This document shows, in pieces, positions 35,859 to 44,638 of a stretch of 64,000 nt of DNA. The position numbers and the translations under genes are program-made. Each line of letters begins with the position of its first letter. The stretch's first letter is position 1. This DNA is from Streptomyces sp. H27-H5 (lineage in GTDB: Bacteria > Actinomycetota > Actinomycetes > Streptomycetales > Streptomycetaceae): assembly GCF_026627505.1 (NCBI RefSeq), contig NZ_JAPNLK010000023.1, forward strand, positions 1 to 64,000, written 5' to 3'. A model generated the notes under the pieces. It saw nothing but the letters and a program-made list of their open reading frames with translations. It did not search any database and was not told the origin of the DNA.

Positions 35859-37085
35859 ATGACCACGCGCACCCGCCGGGCCCTCGCGCTGCTGTCCGCG
35901 GTCCTGCTGTCGGCCGCCGTCGCCGGCTGCTCCACCTCCGAGCCCTCCGCCCCCGCCCGACTCGCGCCGTCCCGGAAACCCCCGCCGTCCAAAGCGGCCG
36001 GCGCCCCCGCGGCCGCGACCGGCGCCGCCGCGAAGGGATTCACCCTGGTGGCGACCGGCGACGTACTGCCCCACACCTCCGTCATCCGGCAGGGAGCGGT
36101 GGACGCGGGCGGCGACGGGCACGATTTCAAGCCGTTGTTCGCGGGCGTCAAACCGGTCGTCTCGGCGGCCGATCTGGCCCTCTGCCACATGGAGACGATC
36201 TACGGCGAGGAGGGCGGGCCCTTCAGCGGCTACCCCGCCTTCAAGTCGCCCCCCCAGATCGCCGACGCGCTGAAGGACGCGGGCTACGACGGCTGCTCCA
36301 CCGCGTCGAACCACACCCTGGACGACGGGGAGGAGGGGCTGGAACGCACCCTCGACCGCTTCGACAAGGTCGGTCTGGGACACGCCGGTTCGGCCCGCAC
36401 CGCCGCCGAGGCCGCCAGGACCAGGATGTACACCGCGGGCACCGCCAAGGTCGCCCATCTGGCGTACACCTTCGACACCAACGGCTACCCGATGCCCGAG
36501 GGCAAGCCGTGGGCGGTCAACCTGCTCGAATCCAAGAAGATCGTCGCGGACGCGCGGGCGGCCCGGAAGGCGGGCGCCGACGTGGTGCTGGTCAGCACGC
36601 ACTGGGGCACGGAATGGCAGACCGAACCCGACGAGAGGCAACTGTCGCTGGGCAGGGAACTCACCGCGTCGCAGACGGCCGGCCGGCCGGACATCGACCT
36701 GGTCCTCGGGACCCACGCGCACATCCCGCAGGCCTACGAGAAGGTCAACGGGACCTGGATCGTCTACGGCATGGGCGACCAGGTGGCGGGCGAGATGTTC
36801 AACCACGAGGGCGACCGCGACCTGCGCGGCAGCTACAGCTCCATCGGCCGGTTCACCTTCACCCCGCCGGCCGCGGCCGGGCAGCGCTGGCAGGTCACGA
36901 AGGCCGAGTTCATCCCGCAGCTCATGGACAACGACGAGGGCAGGGTCGTCAACCTCGTCGACGCCCTGGCCGGATCGTCGGACCGGGACGACCACCGCAC
37001 CGCGCACGAGGCCATCACCGAGGCCGTCCTCAGCCGCGGCGCCGCCAAGGACGGCCTGAAAGCGGTGACGCGGCCGACCCGCTGA
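35859..37085 (+). CDS. CapA/PgsA-family lipoprotein
   Basis: A 408-residue predicted lipoprotein: signal with lipobox SAAVAGC, then an Ala/Pro linker. The CapA domain (55-400) has LVATGDVLPH, GCSTASNHTLDDGEEGL, VSTHWGTEW and LVLGTHAHIPQ. These motifs make a metallophosphatase-like site. In Bacillus the homolog takes part in poly-gamma-glutamate synthesis. Streptomyces members occur without capB/capC, so here the substrate is open. The ATG at 35859 is chosen over an upstream in-frame TTG. An AT-rich patch just before it likely holds the promoter. Confidence 0.82.
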   Translation: MTTRTRRALALLSAVLLSAAVAGCSTSEPSAPARLAPSRKPPPSKAAGAPAAATGAAAKGFTLVATGDVLPHTSVIRQGAVDAGGDGHDFKPLFAGVKPVVSAADLALCHMETIYGEEGGPFSGYPAFKSPPQIADALKDAGYDGCSTASNHTLDDGEEGLERTLDRFDKVGLGHAGSARTAAEAARTRMYTAGTAKVAHLAYTFDTNGYPMPEGKPWAVNLLESKKIVADARAARKAGADVVLVSTHWGTEWQTEPDERQLSLGRELTASQTAGRPDIDLVLGTHAHIPQAYEKVNGTWIVYGMGDQVAGEMFNHEGDRDLRGSYSSIGRFTFTPPAAAGQRWQVTKAEFIPQLMDNDEGRVVNLVDALAGSSDRDDHRTAHEAITEAVLSRGAAKDGLKAVTRPTR

Positions 37086-37175
37086 GGCGCACGACCCGCT
37101 CCCGCGGCCGACCCGGTGACCGATCCGGACGGGGCGACCCGGTGACCGGGCCCGGACGGCGGCGAGGCGGTGGGG

Positions 37176-37637
37176 CTACGGCACGACGGTGACGGGCCAG
37201 CGGCCCGCCTTGACCAGCCGGACCGCCACCGAGCCGACGATCCGATGACCGGCCTGCTCGGAGGCGCCGACCACCACCGCGTCCGCCTTCAGCTCCTCCG
37301 CCGCGCTCACCAGGCCCCCGTACGGGTCCCCGCGGAACGTGTGGAACTGCCAGCGCACCTCGAAGATGCCCTTGAGGCGTTCCGCCGACGCGCGGATCTC
37401 CGCGACGATGCCCTCGGCGATCTCCCCGGTCGCATCCGCCACCGGGACGCCCAACGAGGCACCGGCCTGCATCACCGGCTGGACGTACACCAACGCCAAC
37501 AGCGCGTTCTGCCGCCGGGCCAGCCCCGCCGCGTAAGCCGCCGCCCGGAGCGAGGACTCCGACCCGTCGACCCCGGCCAGGATCACCTTCGGGCCGTCCG
37601 TACCGCGCTCGAATCCCGTGTTCACGTGCTCTGTCAC
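37176..37637 (-). CDS. Universal stress protein
   Basis: A 153-residue UspA-type protein. VILAGVDGSESSLRAAAYAA begins the fold. The ATP-binding loop is VVVGASEQAGHRIVGSVAVR, matching G-2x-G-9x-G. It ends in the standard WPVTVVP strand. GTG 37637 is used. It is divergent from lysX with 60 bp between, so both may share a regulatory region. Confidence 0.9.
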   Translation of the reverse strand: MTEHVNTGFERGTDGPKVILAGVDGSESSLRAAAYAAGLARRQNALLALVYVQPVMQAGASLGVPVADATGEIAEGIVAEIRASAERLKGIFEVRWQFHTFRGDPYGGLVSAAEELKADAVVVGASEQAGHRIVGSVAVRLVKAGRWPVTVVP

Positions 37638-37697
37638 GCCTCCGAGGCTAACCGCCTCGCCGCGCGGACCGGCACGGGCCTCCCTACAGTGCGAACC

Positions 37698-40600
37698 ATG
37701 AGTGCCACCGTGGAGGAGACACGCGGAACCCGGAACCGCTTCCTCAACCGGGTTCCCGACGCGTTCGGAGCGTTCTTTGGGGCGCTCGGCTTGTTCTGTG
37801 CCCTGCTGGCGCTCTCCCCGACGCTGCGCAGACTCCTGCGGCACGTCGTGCGCTTCCTCGACGAGTACGTGGTGCCCGTCAGCGAGAACCTCGCCTACGC
37901 GGTCTTCCTCTTTCTGCTGGCCGCGGCCCTGGGCATGCGCAAGCGGGTCGCGTGGTGGATCGTCGTCACCTATCTGGCCCTGCTGATCCTCGTCGACGTC
38001 CTGATCATCGCGGACGGGGACTACTGGGTCGGCGGCGTCTCGATGGGCATCTCCGTCGCGGCCCTCGTCGTCCTGATCGCCGCCCGCCAGGAGTTCTACG
38101 CCGCCTCCCGCCCCGGCGCCCTGTGGCGGGCCCTGCTCGTGCTGGGCCTGGGACTGCTCGCCGCCGTCCTCCTCGGCTGGGGCCTGGTCGCACTGTTCCC
38201 CGGCACCCTGCCCCAGGGGCAGTGGCTCGACTGGGCAGCCAAGCAGGTGTTCGGCGGACTCTTCTCCGCCCGCCAGTTCGACGGCCGTCCGCCCCGCCCC
38301 CTCTACTTCCTGCTCGGCCTGTTCGGCGCCCTCGCCCTGCTGAACGCGGCCGCCACCCTCTTCCGCTCCCAGCGGCTGACCGCCGCCCTCCACGGGGACG
38401 AGGAGTCCCGCATCCGCGCCCTCCTCGGCGCATACGGCCGCGCCGACTCCCTCGGCTACTTCGCCACCCGCCGGGACAACGCCGTCGTGTTCGCCCCCAG
38501 CGGCAAGGCCGCCGTGACCTACCGCGTGGAGGCGGGCGTCTGCCTCGCCAGCGGCGACCCGGTCGGCGACCCCGCGGCCTGGACCCCGGCCATCAACGCC
38601 TGGCTGGCGGTCGCCGGCCGCTACGGCTGGCAGCCCGCCGTCATGGGCGCCTCCGAGGACGGGGCGACCGCGTACGCCCGCTCCGGGCTCGGCGCCCTGC
38701 AACTCGGCGACGAGGCCATCCTGCAAGTGGCCCACTTCGACCTCGACGGCCGCGACATGCGCGTCACCCGACAGGCCGTCAACCGGGTCCGCCGCACGGG
38801 CGCCACCACGGTCATCCGCCGGCACTCCGCCCTCTCCGAGGACGAGATGCAGATGATCGTCGACCGGGCCGACACCTGGCGTGACACCGAGACCGAACGC
38901 GGCTTCTCGATGGCCCTGGACCGGCTCGGAGACGCCGCCGACGGGGACTGCCTGCTCGTCGAGGCCCTCGACGACAAGGGCGAACTGATCGCCCTGCTGT
39001 CCTTCGTCCCCTGGGGCAGGGACGGCATCTCCCTCGACCTGATGCGCCGCGACCGCTCCGCGCCCAACGGGGTCATGGAGTTCATGGTCGCCCAACTGTG
39101 CGCCGCCGCGCCCGGCCTGGGAGTGCGCCGCATCTCCCTGAACTTCGCCGTCTTCCGGTCCGCCTTCGAGGAGGGCGGCCGCATCGGCGCCGGCCCGATC
39201 CTGCGGCTGTGGCGCAAACTGCTCCTGTTCTTCTCCCGCTGGTGGCAGCTGGAGGCCCTGTACCGATCGAACGTCAAGTACGGCCCCGAGTGGTACCCCC
39301 GATTCCTCTGCTACCAGGACGCCGGCTCGCTCGCCCGGGTCAGCCTCGCCTCCGGCATCGCCGAGGGCTTCGTCTCCGTACCGCGCATGCGCACCCTGTG
39401 GGGCAACGGCCACCCCAAGGGCCTCACCGCCCCGTCCAGCACCGCGGGCCTGCCCTCCATCCACTCCCTCGGACTGGAGTCGGTGGGGGAGCCCGGCCAG
39501 GGCGCCCCGGTCGAACGACTGCCCGAGCAGGTACGGGTCCGCCACGCCAAGCTGGACCGGATCCGGGCCGCCGGCACCGACCCCTACCCCGTCGGCATCC
39601 GACAGCGCACCCACACCGTCGCGCAGCTGAAGGCCGCCCACCCCGGCTACCCGCCCGGAGCCCGGACCGGTGAAGAGGTGACCCTCGCCGGCCGCCTCAT
39701 GGTCGTACGCGACCTCGGCGGCGTCGTCTTCGCCGTGCTGCGCGACTGGACCGGCGACACCCAGGTGATGTTCACGCGGGACGAGGCCGGCGCGGAGGTA
39801 CTGGACACCTTCACCTCCCAGGTCGACTTCGGCGACCAGGTCGTGGTCTCCGGGGAGGTCGGCACCAGCAGGACCGGCGAGCTGTCCGTCGTGGTCACCT
39901 CCTGGCAGCTCACCGGCAAATGCCTGCGCCCGCTGCCCGACAAGCGCAAGGGTCTCGCCGACCCCGAGGCGCGCGTGCGCCGGCGCTACCTCGACCTGAT
40001 CTCCGGCCCGGAGGCCCGGGACGTCGTACGCGCCCGCTCCAGCGCGGTCCAGGCCCTGCGCCAGGGGCTGCTGGATCGCGGCTACCTGGAGGTCGAGACC
40101 CCGATGCTCCAGCAGATCCACGGCGGGGCGAACGCCCGGCCGTTCCGCACCCACATCAACGCCTACGACCTCGACCTGTACCTGCGCATCGCACCCGAGC
40201 TGTATCTGAAGCGGCTCTGCGTCGGCGGCATGGAGAAGGTCTTCGAGATGGGCCGCACCTTCCGCAACGAGGGCGTCTCCTACAAACACAACCCCGAGTT
40301 CACGATGCTGGAGGCGTACCAGGCGTTCGCCGACTACGACGTGATGCTCGACCTCACCCGCGAACTCATCCAGGGCGCCGCCACCGCCGCCTACGGCTCG
40401 CCAATCGCCCACAAGGCGGACGCCGACGGAAAGCTCGTCGTCCACGACATCTCCGGGACCTGGCCGGTCAAGACGATGTACGGGGCGATCAGCGAGGCAC
40501 TCGGCGAGGAGGTCGACGCCGACACCGAGGAACACCTGCTGCGCCGACTGTGCGACCGGGCGTCGGTCCCGCACACCCCCGAGAACACCCGGGGCGACGT

Positions 40601-41000
40601 GGTGCTGGAGATGTACGAGCGGCTGGTGGAGGAGCGCACCGAACTCCCCACCTTCTACAAGGACTTCCCCACCGACGTCTCCCCGCTGACCCGACAGCAC
40701 CGCAAGGACCCCAGGCTCGCCGAACGCTGGGACCTGGTGGCCTTCGGCACCGAACTGGGCACCGCCTACTCGGAACTCACCGACCCCGTGGAACAGCGGC
40801 GCCGACTCACCGCGCAGTCGCTGTTGGCGGCGGGCGGCGACCCGGAGGCGATGGAACTCGACAACGACTTCCTGGACGCGCTGGAGTACGCGATGCCGCC
40901 GACCGGGGGCCTGGGCATCGGCGTCGACCGACTCGTCATGTTTCTCACGGGCCTGACGATCCGCGAGACGCTCCCGTTCCCGCTGGTGCGCCGCGGCTGA
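37698..41000 (+). CDS. lysX: Bifunctional lysylphosphatidylglycerol synthetase/lysyl-tRNA synthetase
   Basis: A 1100-residue fusion. The N-terminal 220 residues have about six membrane helices. Residues 230-560 are an MprF-type GNAT-fold domain that transfers lysine from Lys-tRNA to phosphatidylglycerol (RGFSMALDRLGD, then WYPRFLCYQDAG). From about 610 to 1100 follows a class II lysyl-tRNA synthetase: OB fold, motif 2 FEMGRTFRNEG, motif 3 GLGIGVDRLVMFLTG. It makes its own charged tRNA and adds positive charge to the membrane, which in mycobacteria protects against cationic peptides. Length and order match mycobacterial LysX. ATG 37698. Confidence 0.93.
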   Translation: MSATVEETRGTRNRFLNRVPDAFGAFFGALGLFCALLALSPTLRRLLRHVVRFLDEYVVPVSENLAYAVFLFLLAAALGMRKRVAWWIVVTYLALLILVDVLIIADGDYWVGGVSMGISVAALVVLIAARQEFYAASRPGALWRALLVLGLGLLAAVLLGWGLVALFPGTLPQGQWLDWAAKQVFGGLFSARQFDGRPPRPLYFLLGLFGALALLNAAATLFRSQRLTAALHGDEESRIRALLGAYGRADSLGYFATRRDNAVVFAPSGKAAVTYRVEAGVCLASGDPVGDPAAWTPAINAWLAVAGRYGWQPAVMGASEDGATAYARSGLGALQLGDEAILQVAHFDLDGRDMRVTRQAVNRVRRTGATTVIRRHSALSEDEMQMIVDRADTWRDTETERGFSMALDRLGDAADGDCLLVEALDDKGELIALLSFVPWGRDGISLDLMRRDRSAPNGVMEFMVAQLCAAAPGLGVRRISLNFAVFRSAFEEGGRIGAGPILRLWRKLLLFFSRWWQLEALYRSNVKYGPEWYPRFLCYQDAGSLARVSLASGIAEGFVSVPRMRTLWGNGHPKGLTAPSSTAGLPSIHSLGLESVGEPGQGAPVERLPEQVRVRHAKLDRIRAAGTDPYPVGIRQRTHTVAQLKAAHPGYPPGARTGEEVTLAGRLMVVRDLGGVVFAVLRDWTGDTQVMFTRDEAGAEVLDTFTSQVDFGDQVVVSGEVGTSRTGELSVVVTSWQLTGKCLRPLPDKRKGLADPEARVRRRYLDLISGPEARDVVRARSSAVQALRQGLLDRGYLEVETPMLQQIHGGANARPFRTHINAYDLDLYLRIAPELYLKRLCVGGMEKVFEMGRTFRNEGVSYKHNPEFTMLEAYQAFADYDVMLDLTRELIQGAATAAYGSPIAHKADADGKLVVHDISGTWPVKTMYGAISEALGEEVDADTEEHLLRRLCDRASVPHTPENTRGDVVLEMYERLVEERTELPTFYKDFPTDVSPLTRQHRKDPRLAERWDLVAFGTELGTAYSELTDPVEQRRRLTAQSLLAAGGDPEAMELDNDFLDALEYAMPPTGGLGIGVDRLVMFLTGLTIRETLPFPLVRRG

Positions 41001-41078
41001 CCGGTCCGGCCGCGGCTGGCCCGTCCGGCCTCGGGCTGGTCCGTGCGGGTGAGGGGGAGGAAGCGCTCCCGCGCCTCT

Positions 41079-41098
41079 CGACATCTTCGACGATGTCG
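41079..41098. promoter_or_regulatory. Inverted repeat before the deacetylase gene
   Basis: CGACATC-6-GATGTCG, 16 bases upstream of the ATG at 41115. It may be an operator or an RNA hairpin in the leader. No matching regulator is identified. Confidence 0.4.
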
Positions 41099-41114
41099 TT
41101 GATACGTAGTAAGA

Positions 41115-41990
41115 ATGAAAAATGACGAACCGACAGTAGGGCGACGCGTGCTCCTGCGCAGCGCCGTCTTCCTCGGAGTCGCCGCCGCCTCCGGGCTGCT
41201 GACCGGGGGCGAGACCGACACACAGGTCCCGAGAACCGCCGGCCCGGCACCGGCCGCCGGCCCCGGGCCCGCCGGAGGCCCGCCCGCCCGCCTGCCCCAA
41301 GGGCCGCCGCCCACCTCGTACCGGCTGGCCCCGATGACCTCCGACTCCCCCGCGCGTCCGGCCGTCGCGAAGCCCGCCGTCCGCACCCGACCCATCGAGG
41401 GACTGCCGGCCGACCCGAGCACGGCCGGCGCCATGGTGCTCACCTTCGACGACGGTCCCGACCCCCGCTACACCCCCGGGATCCTCGACACCCTCGCCCG
41501 GTACCAGGTCCGCGCCATGTTCTTCGTCTGCGGGGAGATGGCCACCGAGAACCGCGACCTCCTGCGCCGCATGGTCGCCGAGGGACATGTCATCGGCAAC
41601 CACACCTGGACCCATCCGCTGATCCCCCAACTCACCCGCCCCGCCCTGACCTCCGAGATCGGACGCACGAGCGACGTCGTCCACCAGGCGGTGGGGGAGG
41701 CGCCCAAGTGGTTCCGGGCGCCCTACGGGGCGTGGAACCGGGCCGCCTTCGAGATCGGCGCCGAACTGGGCATGGAGCCGCTCGCCTGGACCGTGGACTC
41801 CCTCGACTGGACGGAGCCCGGCACCACGACCATCGTCTCCCGCGTCCTCAAGGGCGCCGGGTCCGGGGTGATCGTGCTGAACCACGACGCGGGCGGAAAC
41901 CGCGCGCAGAGCGTCCAGGCACTCGCCACCTACCTGCCCCAACTCCTTTCACGGGGCTACCGGATGACCCTGCCGAAGCTGCCCGCGTAA
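41115..41990 (+). CDS. Exported polysaccharide deacetylase (CE4/NodB)
   Basis: A 291-residue protein. The start VGRRVLLRSAVFLGVAAA is an export signal with a twin-arginine look. After a Pro/Gly-rich linker (40-85), the NodB domain spans 103-291. Motif 1 is TFDDGPDPRYTPGIL, motif 2 is NHTWTHPLI with the metal histidines, and motif 3 is RAPYGAWN. The final motif is GVIVLNHDAG. Such enzymes remove acetyl groups from peptidoglycan or chitin-like sugars outside the membrane. A 14-bp hairpin follows the stop. Confidence 0.9.
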   Translation: MKNDEPTVGRRVLLRSAVFLGVAAASGLLTGGETDTQVPRTAGPAPAAGPGPAGGPPARLPQGPPPTSYRLAPMTSDSPARPAVAKPAVRTRPIEGLPADPSTAGAMVLTFDDGPDPRYTPGILDTLARYQVRAMFFVCGEMATENRDLLRRMVAEGHVIGNHTWTHPLIPQLTRPALTSEIGRTSDVVHQAVGEAPKWFRAPYGAWNRAAFEIGAELGMEPLAWTVDSLDWTEPGTTTIVSRVLKGAGSGVIVLNHDAGGNRAQSVQALATYLPQLLSRGYRMTLPKLPA

Positions 41991-42026
41991 CCGCCGCGCC
42001 GAGGATCCACTCCCTCGGCGCGGCGG
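41991..42026. terminator. 14-bp perfect hairpin terminator
   Basis: CCGCCGCGCCGAGG-8-CCTCGGCGCGGCGG lies right after the deacetylase stop and before the convergent sortase gene. It probably works both ways. Confidence 0.9.
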
Positions 42027-42051
42027 CGACGTACCGACGTCGATCGACTGC

Positions 42052-42717
42052 TCAGCGGGCCTCCACCATCCGGGCGAAGACGACCACGTTGCCGTCGTAG
42101 CCCTGGGCCTTCGAGTAGCCGCCGCCACAGGTGATCACCCGGAGTTCCGCGTGCCCGGTGTCCCCGTACACCCGGGCTCCGGGGAAGGCGTCCTTGGAGA
42201 AGACCTCCACGCCGTACACCTCGAACACGGCCGTCCGCCCGTCGTAGCGCTCCACCTCGATGCGGCTGCCCTTGCGGACCGACCCCAGACCGTAGAAAAC
42301 GGCCGGACCCTGCGCGTTGTCCACGTGACCCACGATCACGGCGGACCCGCGCTGGCCCGGCGAGATCCCGTTGAGGTACCAGCCGGCGAGGTTCGGATCC
42401 GCCGGCGGCGGGGCGTCGATCCAGCCCGTCGCGTCCAGTCCGACCGTCATCACCGGTGCGTCCACGCTGATCCCGGGGATCCGGATGCGCTGGACCGACG
42501 AGTGCTCCAACACCTCCATGTCCGCGGGCGGCGCGGGCGGATTCGCCGGCAGCCGGTCGGTATGCGCCCCGACCGCCGCCGCGGCGGCGGGCTGTGGCGG
42601 CCCGCCCTCGAAGTCCACGCCGTTGCGCATCATGGCGAGGCCGGTGAGCAGGACCAGCGCGAGCGCACCCCAGGGGGAGCGTCTCCTCGGTCGCTGCTCA
42701 CTTTCGTCCTCGGTCAT
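42052..42717 (-). CDS. Class F sortase
   Basis: A 221-residue transpeptidase. After a basic N-terminus comes one membrane anchor (about 16-31), then a Pro/Ala linker. The sortase barrel is 72-221. Catalytic His131 is in VIVGHVDN, Cys197 in VITCGGGYS, and Arg216 in VVVFAR. It joins secreted proteins to the cell wall or to each other. ATG 42717 follows GGAAGGGAG. The size and lack of a C-terminal helix fit class F, the actinobacterial type whose substrates are poorly known. Two surface proteins with matching tails lie just downstream on the map (43070 and 43776). Confidence 0.88.
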   Translation of the reverse strand: MTEDESEQRPRRRSPWGALALVLLTGLAMMRNGVDFEGGPPQPAAAAAVGAHTDRLPANPPAPPADMEVLEHSSVQRIRIPGISVDAPVMTVGLDATGWIDAPPPADPNLAGWYLNGISPGQRGSAVIVGHVDNAQGPAVFYGLGSVRKGSRIEVERYDGRTAVFEVYGVEVFSKDAFPGARVYGDTGHAELRVITCGGGYSKAQGYDGNVVVFARMVEAR

Positions 42718-43069
42718 GGCTCTCCCTTCCCGACGCGGGGGTCCCGACCCGCGTTCCAGTCCCTCCCCGGTACGCCCTTCTTCACGCACGCTAAGGGTGC
42801 ACGCGCGGGACGGCGATCGGGGAAGAGCGAACGGGTGGTGCCGCCGGACGGGGTGCGGCCATCCAGGTAATCGTCACATAAATGACTGACGGGTCGTGAC
42901 CTGCGGATCCGTCAGATGAGATGCCCGCGCTTCGGCGTGTCGCTCAACCGGGCGGCCCAAAGCCGGAAATGCGCTGGTTGCGAGCCGCCCCGAGGGTTCG
43001 TGATGGGAGGCGTTCTCGTCGATCTTCCCGGGCGACCGCTCCGGGGCGCTTCCCGCTGGAGGTTCCACC
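42718..43069. other. 352-bp divergent promoter region
   Basis: This separates the sortase (minus) from the first surface protein (plus). At 42886-42915 there is CTGACGG-16-CCGTCAG with a second repeat, GGTC-2-GACC, nested inside. The stretch catgtcacataaatgactgac-like sequence around 42870-42890 is locally AT-richer and is the likely promoter of the surface-protein gene. Confidence 0.4.
42886..42915. promoter_or_regulatory. Nested inverted repeat
   Basis: Outer arms CTGACGG and CCGTCAG, inner arms GGTC and GACC (42892-42901). It is 155 bases before the surface-protein start. Possible operator; the cognate regulator is unknown. Confidence 0.35.
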
Positions 43070-43582
43070 ATGCGTGCTTCTCGCGCTCTTGCCGTGACCG
43101 CCGCGGCGTTCGCCGTCGTCGGTCTCGGGATTCCGTTCGCTTCGGCGAACCCGGCGGGCGGGCCGCCATCAGGCGGCGGCAACGGCCCAAGCAACGTCAC
43201 GGTCAACCCGTACTCCGTCCACCAGGGCTCCACGATGCAGGTCAGCGCGGCCGGCTGCGGCCACGGTGGCACGGTCTGGTCGCACGGCAACTTTCCGCAG
43301 ACGAACCTGTCGGCCGGCTCCATCGGGTTCGCGACCGTCCGCATCTTCAACCACGCGTCTCCCGGCCACCAGACGCTGTCCGTCAAGTGCCACGACAACA
43401 GCCTGGTGGCCACGCACCGCTTCACGATCCTCGACGGGCGCGGTGCGCAAGGCGGCCTGGGCGGCTCCTTCGGCCCGTCCTCCACCGAGACCGCGATCGG
43501 CGCGGGGCTCATCAGTGCCGCCGCCCTCGGGGCCGGCGTCCACGTGATGCGCCGTCGCCGTCCCGTCGCCGGCCGGGTCTGA
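43070..43582 (+). CDS. Surface protein with GGLGGS-TM-RRRR tail
   Basis: A 170-residue exported protein. The signal is at 1-27 (VTAAAFAVVGLGIPFASA). A short immunoglobulin-like domain follows (45-123: NVTVNPYSVHQGSTMQVSAA, with two cysteines in SAAGCGHGG and SVKCHDNS). The C-terminus has QGGLGGSFGPSSTE, one membrane helix (about 138-157) and RRRRP. That is the layout of a sortase substrate (motif, helix, basic tail) but without LPXTG or LAXTG. The second surface protein at 43776 has the same GGLGGS segment. Both flank the class F sortase region, which suggests a functional link. Confidence 0.75.
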   Translation: MRASRALAVTAAAFAVVGLGIPFASANPAGGPPSGGGNGPSNVTVNPYSVHQGSTMQVSAAGCGHGGTVWSHGNFPQTNLSAGSIGFATVRIFNHASPGHQTLSVKCHDNSLVATHRFTILDGRGAQGGLGGSFGPSSTETAIGAGLISAAALGAGVHVMRRRRPVAGRV

Positions 43583-43608
43583 CCGGCTGACCTCCCCGGT
43601 CGTCCCGG

Positions 43609-43659
43609 AACCGCCGGTCGCCCCGAAGTCCTGACCAGGACTGGGGGCGACCGGCGGTT
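43609..43659. terminator. Long hairpin terminator
   Basis: AACCGCCGGTCGCCCC pairs perfectly with 43644-43659. Inside the loop, AGTCCT-4-AGGACT forms a second stem, so nearly the whole element is double-stranded. It lies between two convergent surface-protein genes. Confidence 0.9.
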
Positions 43660-43775
43660 GTCGGGCGGGTGGCGAATGGTGCGTACGGGCGGGATGGGCG
43701 CTGCTGGTGGTGCGTACGGGTCGGGCGGTACCGGTGGTGTGTACCAGGGGGGCGGGGTACGGGCGTGCGGGCGGG

Positions 43776-44438
43776 TCAGTGGCCGCGGGCCGAGCGGCGA
43801 CGGCGCAAGGCGTACGTGGTACCGGCCGCGCCGGCGAGCACCAGGGCCGCACCCAGGCCCAACTCCACGGGGTCCATGCCGGCCACGCTGCCGCCGAGGC
43901 CGCCTCGGACACCGAGTCCGGGGGCACTGGAGGCGGGGCGGGACACGGACCGGGTGGGCGTGACGCCGGCCGACCGGGTCGGCGTCCGGGTGGGGACGAC
44001 GACGGGCGGCGGGGGCGGGATCGGGGCCGGCGTGCGGCGGACGCCCACGGTGGAACTGGTGGTCGGCCGGGCCGTGCCGCCGGCGATCGTCAGGTCGGCG
44101 GAGCCGGTCTCTCCGTTGCAGGTGAAGGAGACGGAGTACAGGGCCCCGACCCGGGCGTCCCGGTCCACGGTGACCCGCGCGGTCTGGCCGCGCGCGATGC
44201 TCACGGTGTCGAAGACCCCGGAGGAGGCGGTGGCGAACGCCGCATCGCAGCCGGTGACGGAGAGCACCGTCTGACCGCCGGGCGCGACGGTCGAGGGGGT
44301 GATGGTGAAGCCGAACGAGGTGATGGGCGCGGCCTCGGCCGCAGTCGCGGCGGGCGCGCCCAAGGCGCCGAGCGCGAGAGCGGCGCCCGTGGCACCGGCG
44401 CTCAGCAGGGCTGTGGCGGAGCTGCGTATCGCACCCAT
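43776..44438 (-). CDS. Surface protein with GGLGGS-TM-RRRR tail
   Basis: A 220-residue exported protein. The signal ends near residue 34 (APAATAAEA). The next 90 residues form an Ig-like domain (FGFTITPSTVAPGGQTVLSV, TGCDAAF and SVSFTCNGE giving a probable disulfide). A Pro/Thr-rich stalk follows (PAPIPPPPPVVVPTRTPTRS). The tail is VRGGLGGSVAGMDPVELG, a membrane helix, then RRRRSARGH. The same tail occurs on the protein at 43070. ATG 44438 follows GGAG. Likely a wall- or membrane-anchored partner of the class F sortase; no LPXTG is present. Confidence 0.75.
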   Translation of the reverse strand: MGAIRSSATALLSAGATGAALALGALGAPAATAAEAAPITSFGFTITPSTVAPGGQTVLSVTGCDAAFATASSGVFDTVSIARGQTARVTVDRDARVGALYSVSFTCNGETGSADLTIAGGTARPTTSSTVGVRRTPAPIPPPPPVVVPTRTPTRSAGVTPTRSVSRPASSAPGLGVRGGLGGSVAGMDPVELGLGAALVLAGAAGTTYALRRRRSARGH

Positions 44439-44579
44439 GGAGTTTCTCCGGATCCCCGAGGAGCAGCCGCGGAACGGTTTCCGCACGTGGGGGGTCGTGC
44501 GCCTCGATGCTCGCCACGCTAGGTGCGGGGGCCGTGACCCGCGATCAGGAACGGGCGAATGGGGCATGCCGGTAGGCCG

Positions 44580-44608
44580 AACCGGGGACGGGAGGCCCGT
44601 CCCCGGTT
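44580..44608 (-). terminator. 13-bp perfect hairpin
   Basis: AACCGGGGACGGG-3-CCCGTCCCCGGTT, just beyond the stop of the DUF4239 gene (minus strand, ending 44639). It isolates that gene from the surface-protein gene. Confidence 0.85.
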
Positions 44609-44638
44609 TGCCGACGGGCGTCGGGGTGCGGTGTTCCG

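Noticed and set aside
37176..41942. A 1588-codon open frame on the minus strand opposite lysX and the deacetylase
   Set aside because: Only its last 154 codons (universal stress protein) look like a real protein. The rest is the antisense image of lysX, kept open by GC-rich codons.
42052..44438. LPXTG or LAXTG sorting motifs in the two surface proteins
   Set aside because: I read both C-termini; neither has such a motif. Only the shared GGLGGS segment precedes the helix.
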